Shown: piece after piece, positions 34,431 to 42,843 of the stretch
Position numbering within the stretch: position 1 is the first letter of the stretch
Layout of the letters: each line of letters opens with the position of its first letter
Origin: Paenibacillus sophorae
GTDB taxonomy: Bacteria; Bacillota; Bacilli; Paenibacillales; Paenibacillaceae
NCBI RefSeq assembly: GCF_018966525.1
Contig: NZ_CP076607.1
Coordinates: forward strand, 5,270,001-5,334,000
DNA length: 64,000 nucleotides
Reading direction: 5' to 3'
The notes under the pieces: model-generated
What the model was told of the DNA's origin: nothing
Database searches by the model: none
Seen by the model: the letters and a program-made list of their open reading frames with translations, nothing else
Made by a program: the position numbers and the translations under genes

Positions 34431-34973
34431 ATGGCGCAAGAAAACGCAAAAACGGTCCCGCCGGAGGACGTGACCATTAATGGTTTTGGCATTGAACTGA
34501 ACGACAAACATAAAGGGCGCATTGACAACTATGTAGAACTTTATGAAAAACGCATCGTCGCCCATCTGGATGAGGAATACAGCAAGAAAACGGGCATTGG
34601 CGGAAAATTGGCCGACCGCATCGCCGCTTTCGGCGGAAGCTGGAAGTTTATCATTTATTTCACTAGTTTTCTGGCGCTGTGGATTATATGGAACGTGCTC
34701 AGCTTTACCCGGCATTTTGATACGCCGCCGTTTATTCTGCTGAATCTATGCCTTTCATTTCTGTCCGCGTTCCAGGCGCCGGTCATCATGATGAGCCAGA
34801 ACCGGCAGGCCGCACGGGACAAACACGAGGCGATCATTGACTTTGCGATCAACTACAAGGCGGAGCAGGAGATCGACGACGTGCAGGGCCATCTGCACCG
34901 GATTGAAAATGAGCTTCAGGAGCTGAAGGCCCTTCTCATGAACCAGCAGGAGAAAAGTATAAAGTCCGAATAA
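34431..34973 (+). CDS. DUF1003 membrane protein
   Basis: A 180-residue protein of the DUF1003 family: two membrane segments (about residues 73-93 and 103-123) flanking FTRHFDTPPFILLNLCLSFL, preceded by GGKLADRIAAFGGSWKFIIY and followed by MMSQNRQAARDKHEAIIDFA. A C-terminal amphipathic helix (QGHLHRIENELQELKALL) is probably coiled coil. AAGGAGG lies before ATG 34431. The family is widespread and its role is not defined. It is divergent from the ECF sigma operon. Confidence 0.88.
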   Translation: MAQENAKTVPPEDVTINGFGIELNDKHKGRIDNYVELYEKRIVAHLDEEYSKKTGIGGKLADRIAAFGGSWKFIIYFTSFLALWIIWNVLSFTRHFDTPPFILLNLCLSFLSAFQAPVIMMSQNRQAARDKHEAIIDFAINYKAEQEIDDVQGHLHRIENELQELKALLMNQQEKSIKSE

Positions 34974-35010
34974 GCAAAATGGCTTCGCCGTACTACTGGG
35001 GCGGCAGCTC

Positions 35011-36249
35011 TCATTCCGGGTACTTCTGAATAATCAACACAGCATTATGCCCGCCAAAGCCGAATGAATTGCTCATTCCGATGTGCAGATCCTGGATTCG
35101 GGCCGTCTTTGGAACGTAGTCCAAATCACATCCCGGATCGGGCTTTTCCAAATTTATAGTGGGCGGGATTACGTTTTCCTCCAGGCTTTTGACCAGAGCG
35201 ATGGCTTCGGCTCCTCCGGAAGCGCCGAGCATATGTCCTGTCATCGATTTGTTGGCCGTAACCGGAATGCGGTAAGCCGCTTCTCCGAACAGGGCTTTAA
35301 TCGCGTTCGTTTCGGAAAGGTCGCCCACCCCCGTGCTGGTCGCATGCGCGCTGATGACATCGATGTCCGTCGGTGAGAGCTTGGCGGCTTGCAGAGCCAG
35401 CCTCATTGCCTGATGAGCTCCTCTTCCTTCAGGGTGGGTTGCCACCATATGATAGGCGTCTGAGCTGTTTCCGTAACCAATAACCTCCGCGTAGATTCGC
35501 GCATTCCTCCGCTGCGCATGGGTGAGCGACTCAAGAACGAGAATGCCCGCCCCTTCGGCTATCACGAAGCCGTCCCTTTCCGCGTCAAACGGTCGGCTGG
35601 CCCGAGTGATGTCCCCATTTCGGACAGATAAAGCATGGGCGTTGCCAAAGCTGGCAAGCGAAAGTTCATTGATCGCCGCTTCCGCTCCCCCGGCTAAGAT
35701 AACGTCCACCTCGCCGAACCGGATGGCCCGAAAGGCTTCACCGATTGCCGTATTGCCCGTGGAGCAAGCCGTAACCGGAGAAAATGTGGGGCCCATCGCG
35801 CCATACCGGATACTGATTACAGCCGCGGCCATATTGGAAATCATCATCGGCACCAAGGTCGGGCTCACCCGATCCGGTCCACGTTCGAGCAATACTTGAT
35901 GCTGGTCAAGCAATAACTCCATGCCTCCGATTCCCGAGCCCACATATACACCGAACCGTTCCCTGTCCATATCGTCCAGCTTCAGTTCCGAATCGGCCAA
36001 GGCCTGCTCGGCGGCCGCGACCGCGAATTGGGTGAAGCGGTCCATACGCCGCGCCTCTTTGCGGCCAAACAACGCGTCAGCGTCAAAATCCCGGACAACG
36101 CCTCCGAACCGGGTCTTAAAGGCGGACGTGTCAAATGCATCAATCGCAGATATGCCCGATTGGCCATTTCGCAATTTACTCCAAAACTGTTCCACATCGT
36201 TACCAAGAGGAGAAACGACACCCATGCCGCTTATGACGACTCTTTCCAT
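35011..36249 (-). CDS. fabF: beta-ketoacyl-ACP synthase II
   Basis: A 412-residue condensing enzyme. The catalytic Cys lies in VTACSTGNTAIGEAFRAI; the two His lie in ISAHATSTGVGDLSETNA and NKSMTGHMLGASGGAEAI; the Gly-rich C-terminus is MSNSFGFGGHNAVLII. It elongates acyl-ACP with malonyl-ACP in fatty-acid synthesis. The gene stands alone, without acpP, fabD or fabG, and is divergent from an MmyB-type HTH regulator. It may therefore be an accessory FabF with its own control rather than the housekeeping copy. Confidence 0.93.
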   Translation of the reverse strand: MERVVISGMGVVSPLGNDVEQFWSKLRNGQSGISAIDAFDTSAFKTRFGGVVRDFDADALFGRKEARRMDRFTQFAVAAAEQALADSELKLDDMDRERFGVYVGSGIGGMELLLDQHQVLLERGPDRVSPTLVPMMISNMAAAVISIRYGAMGPTFSPVTACSTGNTAIGEAFRAIRFGEVDVILAGGAEAAINELSLASFGNAHALSVRNGDITRASRPFDAERDGFVIAEGAGILVLESLTHAQRRNARIYAEVIGYGNSSDAYHMVATHPEGRGAHQAMRLALQAAKLSPTDIDVISAHATSTGVGDLSETNAIKALFGEAAYRIPVTANKSMTGHMLGASGGAEAIALVKSLEENVIPPTINLEKPDPGCDLDYVPKTARIQDLHIGMSNSFGFGGHNAVLIIQKYPE

Positions 36250-36300
36250 TATGAATCCTCCTTCATTTCACATCCACCGTTATCATGTCACGGAAATTAT

Positions 36301-36336
36301 CCTATTACAAGTTGTTGTTTAAACTAGTATAATAGG
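36301..36336 (+). promoter_or_regulatory. promoter framed by an inverted repeat, upstream of the MmyB-type regulator
   Basis: TTACAA (36305-36310), 17 bases, TATAAT (36328-36333), enclosed by CCTATTA (36301-36307) and TAATAGG (36330-36336). The repeat spans the promoter, so a bound dimer or looped regulator would block it; the adjacent HTH protein is the obvious candidate. Confidence 0.6.
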
Positions 36337-36368
36337 TGCTATGATAACGAGTAATGGAGGGATGATTT

Positions 36369-37205
36369 ATGAATGCCGAGGCCAGACTGGAAGCGTTATC
36401 CGTCTTCCTGAAATCGCAGCGCGCCAAAATTTCTCCCCTATCGGCTGGACTGCCCGGGGGCACCCGCAGAAGAACGCCGGGACTTAGACGGGAAGAAGTG
36501 GCTCAGCTTGCCGGCGTAAGCACAACCTGGTACACCTGGCTGGAACAGGGCCGCGACATCAAAGTATCCGTCTCCGTTCTCGACAATATCTCCAAAGCCC
36601 TCCGGCTTACCGCAGACGAACGGAAATATTTGCATTCGCTCGCGCTAGATACACACACCGGACCTGAGTTTCCTCCCGAAACTCAATCCGAAATCCGCCC
36701 TTCACTGCTTAAAATTATAAGGGAGTTAAAATATTCGCCAACGATTGTAACGGACCGCCGGTGCCAAATTGTCGGCTGGAATGAAGCCGCAAGACATGTG
36801 TTCCTTGATTTCGAGCAAGTTCCCGCTGCGCAGCGGAATTTAATCAGGCTGTTGTTTGCCCGCAAAGAACTGCAAAGGCTTGCCGTGAACTGGGAGGATT
36901 TTGTCGGAGGCTTTCTCGCCATATTCAGAACTTATTACGGGCAATACGTTGATGACGAATGGTATACCGAATTCATCCGCGATATGGACGCAAACCACCC
37001 GGATTTCGACCGCCTCTGGCAGCGCAGCACGGTGAACAATGCACCCGACGTGTTAATCGAGTTCCGGCATTCCAAAGCCGGCAAAATGCTGTTCGAGTTG
37101 ACTTCAATGCAAGTCCACGGCAGCGCCGATTTACGGTGCATTATCTATACTCCGGCGGCCAATGGGACAGAGACAAAGCTCATGAAGATGATTCAGAAGC
37201 TATAA
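36369..37205 (+). CDS. HTH regulator with MmyB-like ligand-binding domain
   Basis: A 278-residue regulator. The N-terminal Xre-type HTH carries the family signature GTRRRTPGLRREEVAQLAGV followed by STTWYTWLEQGRDIKVSVSV. The C-terminal 170 residues match the MmyB-like domain: PTIVTDRRCQIVGWNEAARH, then NLIRLLFARKE and a distal FRHSKAGKMLFELTSMQVHG. MmyB domains are PAS-like and some bind fatty acids or acyl chains, so divergence from fabF suggests control of that gene by a lipid cue. That link is inference. GGAGGG lies before ATG 36369. Confidence 0.85.
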   Translation: MNAEARLEALSVFLKSQRAKISPLSAGLPGGTRRRTPGLRREEVAQLAGVSTTWYTWLEQGRDIKVSVSVLDNISKALRLTADERKYLHSLALDTHTGPEFPPETQSEIRPSLLKIIRELKYSPTIVTDRRCQIVGWNEAARHVFLDFEQVPAAQRNLIRLLFARKELQRLAVNWEDFVGGFLAIFRTYYGQYVDDEWYTEFIRDMDANHPDFDRLWQRSTVNNAPDVLIEFRHSKAGKMLFELTSMQVHGSADLRCIIYTPAANGTETKLMKMIQKL

Positions 37206-37219
37206 AACTTTAACATAAA

Positions 37220-37242
37220 AAGACCGCGCAGTGCGCGATCTT
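37220..37242. terminator. bidirectional terminator between convergent genes
   Basis: AAGACCGCGC-AGT-GCGCGATCTT, a ten-pair stem between the MmyB-type regulator and the GNAT gene. The A-run to the left and TTAAT to the right are modest on both strands. Confidence 0.7.
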
Positions 37243-37252
37243 AATCCACTCA

Positions 37253-37768
37253 TCAAAGTGTCTTAACCATGATAAAATCCGTTTGTTTTTCATCTCCCAT
37301 ATAAAAGGAGTGGGCTCCACTCTCGACAAAGCCCATTCCATGATAAAATTGGATTGCACCCTCATTTTTTTCCCATACGCCTAACCAAACCTGCTTTTTA
37401 TTCTGCTCTTTCGCAATTTCTATGCCTTTTTGGATAAGACGCTTCCCCAGACCTTGCCCTTGAAATTTTCTGTTTATATAAATCCTCTCGATCTCAAGCG
37501 CTTCGCCAGCAATATTGTCTGAGTGGGCTTCATTGACATTAACCTTTAAATAGCCAGCCAGCTCTTCATTACTATAAATAAAAAAGAAAGACGAACTGGC
37601 ATTAGATAATTCTTGTTCTAATTTCTCTAAATTAAATGCTCTTTCCAAATAGGATTTCATATTTTCGGGCGTATTCAAATCTCCAAAAGTATCATTAAAT
37701 GTTTCATAACTTATTTCTTGAAGCATGCGTAAATCTTCTATCGTGCACTTCTTCATAATAATTGTCAT
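37253..37768 (-). CDS. GNAT acetyltransferase (PaiA-like)
   Basis: A 171-residue acetyltransferase. MLQEISYETFNDTFGDLNTP with the following helix and ELAGYLKVNVNEAHSDNIAG resemble PaiA-type spermine/spermidine acetyltransferases. IERIYINRKFQGQGLGKRLI is the acetyl-CoA loop (Q/RxxGxG/A), and NEGAIQFYHGMGFVESGAHS closes the fold. PaiA acetylates polyamines; whether this protein shares the substrate is uncertain. AGGAGA lies upstream of ATG 37768. Its base composition is more AT-rich than that of its neighbours. Confidence 0.82.
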   Translation of the reverse strand: MTIIMKKCTIEDLRMLQEISYETFNDTFGDLNTPENMKSYLERAFNLEKLEQELSNASSSFFFIYSNEELAGYLKVNVNEAHSDNIAGEALEIERIYINRKFQGQGLGKRLIQKGIEIAKEQNKKQVWLGVWEKNEGAIQFYHGMGFVESGAHSFYMGDEKQTDFIMVKTL

Positions 37769-37951
37769 ATTAGTAGATCTCTCCTATAGTTAATCGATAT
37801 CATTTCCGCCATTAATTTTGTTGCATTTACAACAAAAATGATTTAACTTATATTATCATACGACTATTAATTTTGACTAGTCTGGTTTTGATAAATCTAG
37901 AAATGGACTGAAAAAATGGATTCAAAAGAGGAGAGAATCTACTAAATAATC

Positions 37952-38536
37952 ATGAAAACGTCGGGTAAACCGAAATATATATTTTATGGATTGGGAATCT
38001 TGATACTAACCCTTGGTGCTTCTTTCACTATACAATCAGGCCTTGGAGCATCGCCTTTTGACGCGCTTTTGGTCGGGCTATCTCTGAACGTGGGTCTTAC
38101 TGTGGGAAGCTGGGAAATCATCATAGCTTTAATACTGATTGGCTGTAATTCATTGTTAAAAAGACAAAGACCAGAATTATTGGGTCTGCTAACCGCCCTG
38201 ATAACTGGTCTTGGTATTGATACATGGCTTTTTTTATGGCGTCATTTGTTAATTCCGGAACTATGGTTCAGTAAACTTGTTTGTTTTGGCATAGGCTTAA
38301 TCGTTATAGGGATAGGAACCGCAATCTATTTACACACAAACTTTGCACCAATGCCGGTTGACCGTTTAATGCTAATCATTCGTGAATTAAGTGGAATGAA
38401 CATACTCCTTTCAAGAACATTCATTTATATTCTCTTTTTGACAATGGCAATCCTATTCGATGGACCAATCGGCATTGGGACTCTATTCACCGTTTGTTTA
38501 GGAGGTCCGATTCTTAGTTGCTTTATGCCAAAATAA
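37952..38536 (+). CDS. YczE/YyaS/YitT-family membrane protein
   Basis: A 194-residue protein with about five membrane segments. The start GLGILILTLGASFTIQSGLG followed by ASPFDALLVGLSLNVGLTVG is the family signature, and YLHTNFAPMPVDRLMLIIRE follows near residue 130. YczE in B. subtilis affects surfactin-type peptide production; most relatives are uncharacterised. The ATG at 37952 has GAGGAGAG about 16 bases upstream, a rather long spacing. The gene ends only four bases from the convergent amidohydrolase, with no terminator seen between. Confidence 0.82.
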   Translation: MKTSGKPKYIFYGLGILILTLGASFTIQSGLGASPFDALLVGLSLNVGLTVGSWEIIIALILIGCNSLLKRQRPELLGLLTALITGLGIDTWLFLWRHLLIPELWFSKLVCFGIGLIVIGIGTAIYLHTNFAPMPVDRLMLIIRELSGMNILLSRTFIYILFLTMAILFDGPIGIGTLFTVCLGGPILSCFMPK

Positions 38537-38540
38537 CCCA

Positions 38541-39878
38541 TTACCCCAGCGGCGAGCGGGCCAGCAGTCTTTGAATGGAACGGTCCGCCTCACGCAGCAC
38601 GGTATCTTTATCGACCGTCTTCAGCAGACCCCGGTCCATCAGGATTTTACCGTTGATGATCGTGCTCTCCACGTCCGCGCGCGTCGCCGAATACACGATC
38701 CGGGAGATCGGGTCCGCATCAAAGGAAGGGAACGTATGGAAGTTGTACAGGTTCAGGATCGCCAGGTCCGCTTTCTTGCCGACCTCGATGCTGCCGATTT
38801 CATTTTCCATCCCAACCGCCTTGGCTCCGCCGATTGTCGCCATCCGGAACACGGATTTAGCGTCCATCGCTGTCGGCCCGTGCAGCGGCTTCTGGATTAG
38901 CGCGGCCAGCCGCATTTCATTGAACATATCAAGGTTGTTGTTGCAGGGAGCGCCGTCCGCGCCAAGGCTCACCGAGACATGCTCGTCAATCAGCCCCGGC
39001 GTGTCGGCGATGCCGGACGCCAGCTTCAGGTTGGAGCCCGGACAATGGCTGACATGCACGCCCCGCTCCCGCAAAATGCGCCGCTCCTGCTCATCCAGCC
39101 AAATGCAGTGGGCCAGAATGAGCCGTTCGTTCGCCAGCCCGATATGATCCAGGTACACGATATTGCGCATACCGGTCATAGCCTGCACAATTTCGATCTC
39201 CCCCTGATTCTCGGAAGCATGGGTATGCACTTTAACCCCGTAACGCGCCGACAAATCACGGACCTCGGTCAGCAGCGGCTCGGTGCAGGAAATCACAAAC
39301 CTCGGGGAAAAAGCGTAGCGGATGCGCCCGCCGTCATACCCGTTCCATTTTTCCAGCAGATCCACGCTCTCCTGAAGCGAGGCCGCCGTATCCTCCTGAA
39401 GCGCCTCGGGCACATCCCCGCCCTTCTGGTCCATCATGACCTTGCCGGAGAGGGCGCGGATACCGCTCTTTGCAATCGCCTGAAACGCGTAATCCGTATG
39501 GTGCACCGTCTCCATATCGACAATCGTCGTCGTCCCGCTGGAGATCAGTTCCCCGATGCCGAGCATGGCGGAATAATAGAGCGACTCCCCGTCATGCGCC
39601 GCTTCGAGCGGCCAAATACGCTTGCGCAGCCAATCCATCAGCTCCAGATCGTCCGCTTTGCCCCGAAACAGCGTCTGGCATAAATGAATATGCGTCTGCA
39701 CGAAGCCGGGGATTATGGTCCGCCCCGTGGCGTCGATCACCGTCTCTCCCGCAAGCGGTGCTAGGCCGCTGCCGATTTCCGCGATCAAGTCGTCCTTGAT
39801 CCGGATGTCACCGCGCAGGATTTCCTCCTGTTTGTTCATCGTGATGAGTTCCGCGTTTTTGATCAAAATACCACTCAT
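38541..39878 (-). CDS. riboswitch-controlled amidohydrolase (purine/nucleoside deaminase type)
   Basis: A 445-residue metal-dependent hydrolase of the COG0402 deaminase group. Metal ligands: TIIPGFVQTHIHLCQTLFRG (HxH), KVHTHASENQGE, LAHCIWLDEQE and SLGADGAPCNNNLDMF (Asp). By eye it resembles MtaD/5'-deoxyadenosine deaminase and 8-oxoguanine or guanine deaminase-type enzymes. The frame opens at 39938, but AAGGAGG seven bases before ATG 39878 sets the start. A guanine-class purine riboswitch directly precedes it, so guanine or a guanine relative is the most likely substrate or signal. Specificity is unproven. Confidence 0.82.
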   Translation of the reverse strand: MSGILIKNAELITMNKQEEILRGDIRIKDDLIAEIGSGLAPLAGETVIDATGRTIIPGFVQTHIHLCQTLFRGKADDLELMDWLRKRIWPLEAAHDGESLYYSAMLGIGELISSGTTTIVDMETVHHTDYAFQAIAKSGIRALSGKVMMDQKGGDVPEALQEDTAASLQESVDLLEKWNGYDGGRIRYAFSPRFVISCTEPLLTEVRDLSARYGVKVHTHASENQGEIEIVQAMTGMRNIVYLDHIGLANERLILAHCIWLDEQERRILRERGVHVSHCPGSNLKLASGIADTPGLIDEHVSVSLGADGAPCNNNLDMFNEMRLAALIQKPLHGPTAMDAKSVFRMATIGGAKAVGMENEIGSIEVGKKADLAILNLYNFHTFPSFDADPISRIVYSATRADVESTIINGKILMDRGLLKTVDKDTVLREADRSIQRLLARSPLG

Positions 39879-39914
39879 GACTTGTTCCTCCTTGAAATAG
39901 CTAAAATTAAAAGC

Positions 39915-40012
39915 AAAAAGGCCACAAAGACATGCCAAGGCATATCTTCGTAGCCAGAAATTTACGGTTTCCGGTAGAGACCCTTAATCCAATCATTAAG
40001 GATATACGAAAA
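39915..40012 (-). promoter_or_regulatory. purine (guanine-class) riboswitch with overlapping terminator
   Basis: The aptamer is 40012 down to 39945 on the minus strand. P1 is TTTTCGTA with TACGAAGA. P2/L2 is CCTTAAT-GATTGG-ATTAAGG. J2/3 is GTCTCTACC (consensus GTTTCTACC). P3/L3 is GGAAACCGTAAATTTCT. J3/1 is GGC then TA, with C at the ligand-pairing position 74, the guanine class. A 17-pair terminator follows (positions 39955-39939 with 39936-39920) and then TTTTTGC. The 5' terminator arm contains all of J3/1 and the P1 3' strand, so aptamer and terminator exclude each other. Ligand binding should therefore favour expression (ON switch). Confidence 0.88.
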
Positions 40013-40224
40013 GTGTTTAAAATTCTTATGAATACCCCTATCTTAATTCAGGGACTGCATCATTGTCAACACGAGTGAACTAAATTGACATTCCCCTTGC
40101 AACTTGCAGCAAAAGCAGACAAAACCTAACATAATCGACAAAGTCATAGTGACTAAATGGCTATTCATCCTGCCGCATTAGGTTTAAAATAACATGGATA
40201 TCCTTGAAAAGGAGTGTAAACCAA

Positions 40225-41085
40225 TTGAAAAACATTGCATGGATTGGAACGGGGCACATGGGGCTTCCCATGGCCCGCAATTTGCTGAAGGCGGGCCACA
40301 GCCTGCATGTTTATAACCGGACGGCGGAAAAGGCCGAGCCGCTCAGAGGGGAAGGAGCCGTCATTTGCCGCACGGCGGGGGAAGCCGCCGCAGAAGCCGA
40401 TCTGATCTTTCTGATGCTGACCAAAGGCGAAACGGTCCGGGAGGTTCTGTCGGGAGAAGAAGGCGTTCTTGCAAAGCTCCGTCCGAAAGCTGTTGTCGTG
40501 AATATGAGTACAATCGGCCCGGAGGAAGCCAAGGAATTCGCCCGGATTACCGGTGAAGCTGGAGGAATTTATGTAGATGCGCCCGTATCCGGCTCGGTAG
40601 GGCCCGCGGTGCAAGCGCAGCTCGTCATCCTGGCAGGCGGAGACAGCGATGCGGTTGAGGCTTGCCGGCCTTATTTTGATAAACTGGGAAAAGCGACTAT
40701 CCATTTCGGAGATGTCGGAGCGGGCAGCTCCGCCAAATTGGCGATCAACCTGCTGCTCGGCGTGGTTGCCCAAGGAGTGGGCGAAGCGCTGCTGTTTGCG
40801 GAAGCGTCCGGACTTGACCGTGAATTGGTGCTGCGGATGATTAGTGAATCAGCCGTATCCACGAAGCTGTTCGAGGGCAAAAAAGAAATGTATGTAAAAG
40901 AAGAGTACCCCTCTGCCTTCATGATCAGCCTCGTTGCCAAGGATCTAGGGCTGCTGACAGATGAAGCGCGCCGTGCGGGCATCCGGCTGCCGCTCGCCGA
41001 AGCTGCCGGGGAAACGTATGCAGCCGCTGACCGGAGCGGCAAGGGAGCGATGGATATGGCGGCCGTATGGCTGCAATTGAAGTAG
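40225..41085 (+). CDS. NAD(P)-dependent beta-hydroxyacid dehydrogenase
   Basis: A 286-residue enzyme of the 3-hydroxyisobutyrate dehydrogenase family. The cofactor site is IAWIGTGHMGLPMARNLLKA; the substrate loop is YVDAPVSGSVGPAVQAQLVI (DAPVSGG-like); the catalytic Lys lies in GAGSSAKLAINLLLG. AAGGAGTG at 40208-40215 places the start at TTG 40225, although the frame opens at TTG 40204. It could reduce or oxidise tartronate semialdehyde, succinic semialdehyde or similar. The glycerate kinase elsewhere in the window would fit a tartronate-semialdehyde route, but the genes are 9 kb apart. Terminator follows. Confidence 0.87.
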   Translation: MKNIAWIGTGHMGLPMARNLLKAGHSLHVYNRTAEKAEPLRGEGAVICRTAGEAAAEADLIFLMLTKGETVREVLSGEEGVLAKLRPKAVVVNMSTIGPEEAKEFARITGEAGGIYVDAPVSGSVGPAVQAQLVILAGGDSDAVEACRPYFDKLGKATIHFGDVGAGSSAKLAINLLLGVVAQGVGEALLFAEASGLDRELVLRMISESAVSTKLFEGKKEMYVKEEYPSAFMISLVAKDLGLLTDEARRAGIRLPLAEAAGETYAAADRSGKGAMDMAAVWLQLK

Positions 41086-41095
41086 AACACTTAAA

Positions 41096-41126
41096 ACCCC
41101 GTATACCTTTTTTATGGTAACGGGGT
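41096..41126 (+). terminator. terminator-like hairpin
   Basis: ACCCCGTATACC and GGTAACGGGGT pair around a T-rich loop, 10 bases after the dehydrogenase stop. The tail TCTTAAGT is short of a full T-run. Confidence 0.65.
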
Positions 41127-42161
41127 CTTAAGTCTCCTCTTGGCTATGCAATTTAATTATATCCTCCTACAACAATCCATACTTTTGACATGGTACATTT
41201 TTCGATGATTCCATGTTACCTGATTTCCAATCGGCTTGACCGCTTTGGACAATCGCTTCAGAATTGTTTTCAAATTTTACTTACCTTTCAATCCTTGTAC
41301 CCCGATTTCGGAGTACTTCACCGAAATTCCATGCCTTGCATATGGGTGTTCTTCGGTTCCCGCGTACACGATTCTCGCGAAAAACGTTGTCACTTCCGTT
41401 TTCCTTATGTGCGATTATCGTACATTGTACGCTTCGCTAACCTTTTCCAATGGAATCCCGCTCCTTTCTCACAAGACTTTCGCCTTGTTTTGAAACAGCT
41501 TCTTCCTTCTTCCATGGTTCGCCTGGATTTTTCGGACAACATACCTATTGGTCTGCTTTAACGATTCATAGATTCGTCTGTGCTTCGCCATTGCTTCCGC
41601 TTAAACGGCTCATTTGTCTATCTTTGCTTATGCCAATGGCTTCCGCTTAAACGGCTCACGATTCCGTTTTGGGCTTTACCAATTGATCTGCTCAGATAGC
41701 TCATTTGTCCGTTGCCGCTTCACCGACCGGTTCGCTCAAACAACTCATGGTCCCGTCTTGGCTGTGCCAATTTTAGGTATGCACCGATTGCCTAGCCCAT
41801 CGGAGGTAGTTCCCTTCCTTATATAAAATAAGGAATTCGGGATTATCACCTTCCGCCGCTGTAAGAAAAATGGTGGGCCGCTGAATTTCAAAACATTCGC
41901 TTTAGAGCGTTATCCATCCGGCTCTTTTTTTCGTGCAGCTCTTCTGGTGATGTCTTTATTATAGACTACTTATCTAAAATTTTAAAACTTGATATTGCGG
42001 ACTTTTGCGTCTTATTTCCCGGTATTTGGGCAGCAGCTGTGATTATCCGTATATTGCTTACGCTTTCATTTAATATGTCGGGCTTACGCCTGTTTTCTAT
42101 GAAAGTGCTTTCATTGTAAAAAGGGAGGTTCCTTTTCATTGATACTTTCAGAAAAAAATCT
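41127..42161. other. 1-kb gene-poor region, pyrimidine-rich
   Basis: Frames of 60-120 codons exist on the plus strand but they overlap each other, lack ribosome sites and are rich in Phe, Leu, Ser and Cys, as expected from T/C-rich noncoding DNA. A degenerate tandem repeat lies at 41540-41775. Beyond it only AT-rich spacer is visible up to the GNAT gene at 42162. Confidence 0.5.
41540..41775 (+). repeat. five degenerate tandem repeats, about 45 bp each
   Basis: The core GCTTAAACGGCTCAT and its variants begin at 41555, 41599, 41645, 41690 and 41734, that is, spacings of 44, 46, 45 and 44. Units 2 and 3 share TTCCGCTTAAACGGCTCA exactly. On the minus strand the units read like peptide repeats of the form SRLSGSxGxAQ broken by stops, so this may be a decayed coding repeat or a structured noncoding element. 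Confidence 0.6.
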
Positions 42162-42722
42162 CTACCCGGCAGACGCCAGAATCTTCTCCATCACGGGGAA
42201 ATTAGCCGTCCGTCCAGGGAATTTGACCTCGCCCCTAATCTCGTAACCGAGACGCCGGTACAGCTCTAGCGCCTTGGCGTTTTTGGCGTATGTATCCATT
42301 CGGATGCTCTTATATCCTTGTTCAGCGGCAAAATTCTCGGCAAACGCAACCAATCGGCGCGCGATTCCTTTTCCCTGAACCCGAGGATGAACCGCAAGAC
42401 GGTGCATGATCAAATTGGGCCCTTCCGGCTGTACCCATTCGATTTCCCCATACTGCTCGGCCTGATTCTCATCCAGCACTAAAATTGCGGCAGGAGCCCC
42501 GTCCTCTTCCCACACATACAGCGTTCCCCGCTCTATGTCCTCAGTAATAATTTCAGCGTTCGGATAGCTTTCATCCCACTGGTCGCTTCCGCCCTCCCGC
42601 ATTACCCGTATGCATTCGGCAATCAGCGCCATAATCTGCTCAAGCTCTTCTATTCTTCCTTTTCTGATGTCATGCTCCACGTTCCCGCGCACCTGCCTCT
42701 TTTGTCTGTTTCCTGAGTCCAC
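42162..42722 (-). CDS. GNAT family N-acetyltransferase
   Basis: A 186-residue (or slightly shorter) acetyltransferase. EELEQIMALIAECIRVMREG, DQWDESYPNAEIITEDIERG and LIMHRLAVHPRVQGKGIARR with the acetyl-CoA loop are typical of a GNAT group common in Bacillota. LYRRLGYEIRGEVKFPGR closes the fold. ATG 42722 opens the frame. The first 14 residues are not conserved-looking, and GTG 42680 behind GGTG is a possible start. The substrate is unknown. It is not obviously linked to neighbours. Confidence 0.8.
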   Translation of the reverse strand: MDSGNRQKRQVRGNVEHDIRKGRIEELEQIMALIAECIRVMREGGSDQWDESYPNAEIITEDIERGTLYVWEEDGAPAAILVLDENQAEQYGEIEWVQPEGPNLIMHRLAVHPRVQGKGIARRLVAFAENFAAEQGYKSIRMDTYAKNAKALELYRRLGYEIRGEVKFPGRTANFPVMEKILASAG

Positions 42723-42843
42723 AAAACTCAGCCACTTGACAGTCTACCACAGATGACGGGAAAAGCTGAAATCCATATAATATTTTCGCATAAGGGTACG
42801 GTGAAGCGGCGGCGAAAGGGGGCTCTTTCGCCGCCGCAATCCT

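Noticed and set aside
41190..41826. Four overlapping plus-strand frames of 66-123 codons
   Set aside because: No ribosome sites, Phe/Ser/Cys-rich composition and mutual overlap indicate pyrimidine-rich noncoding DNA.
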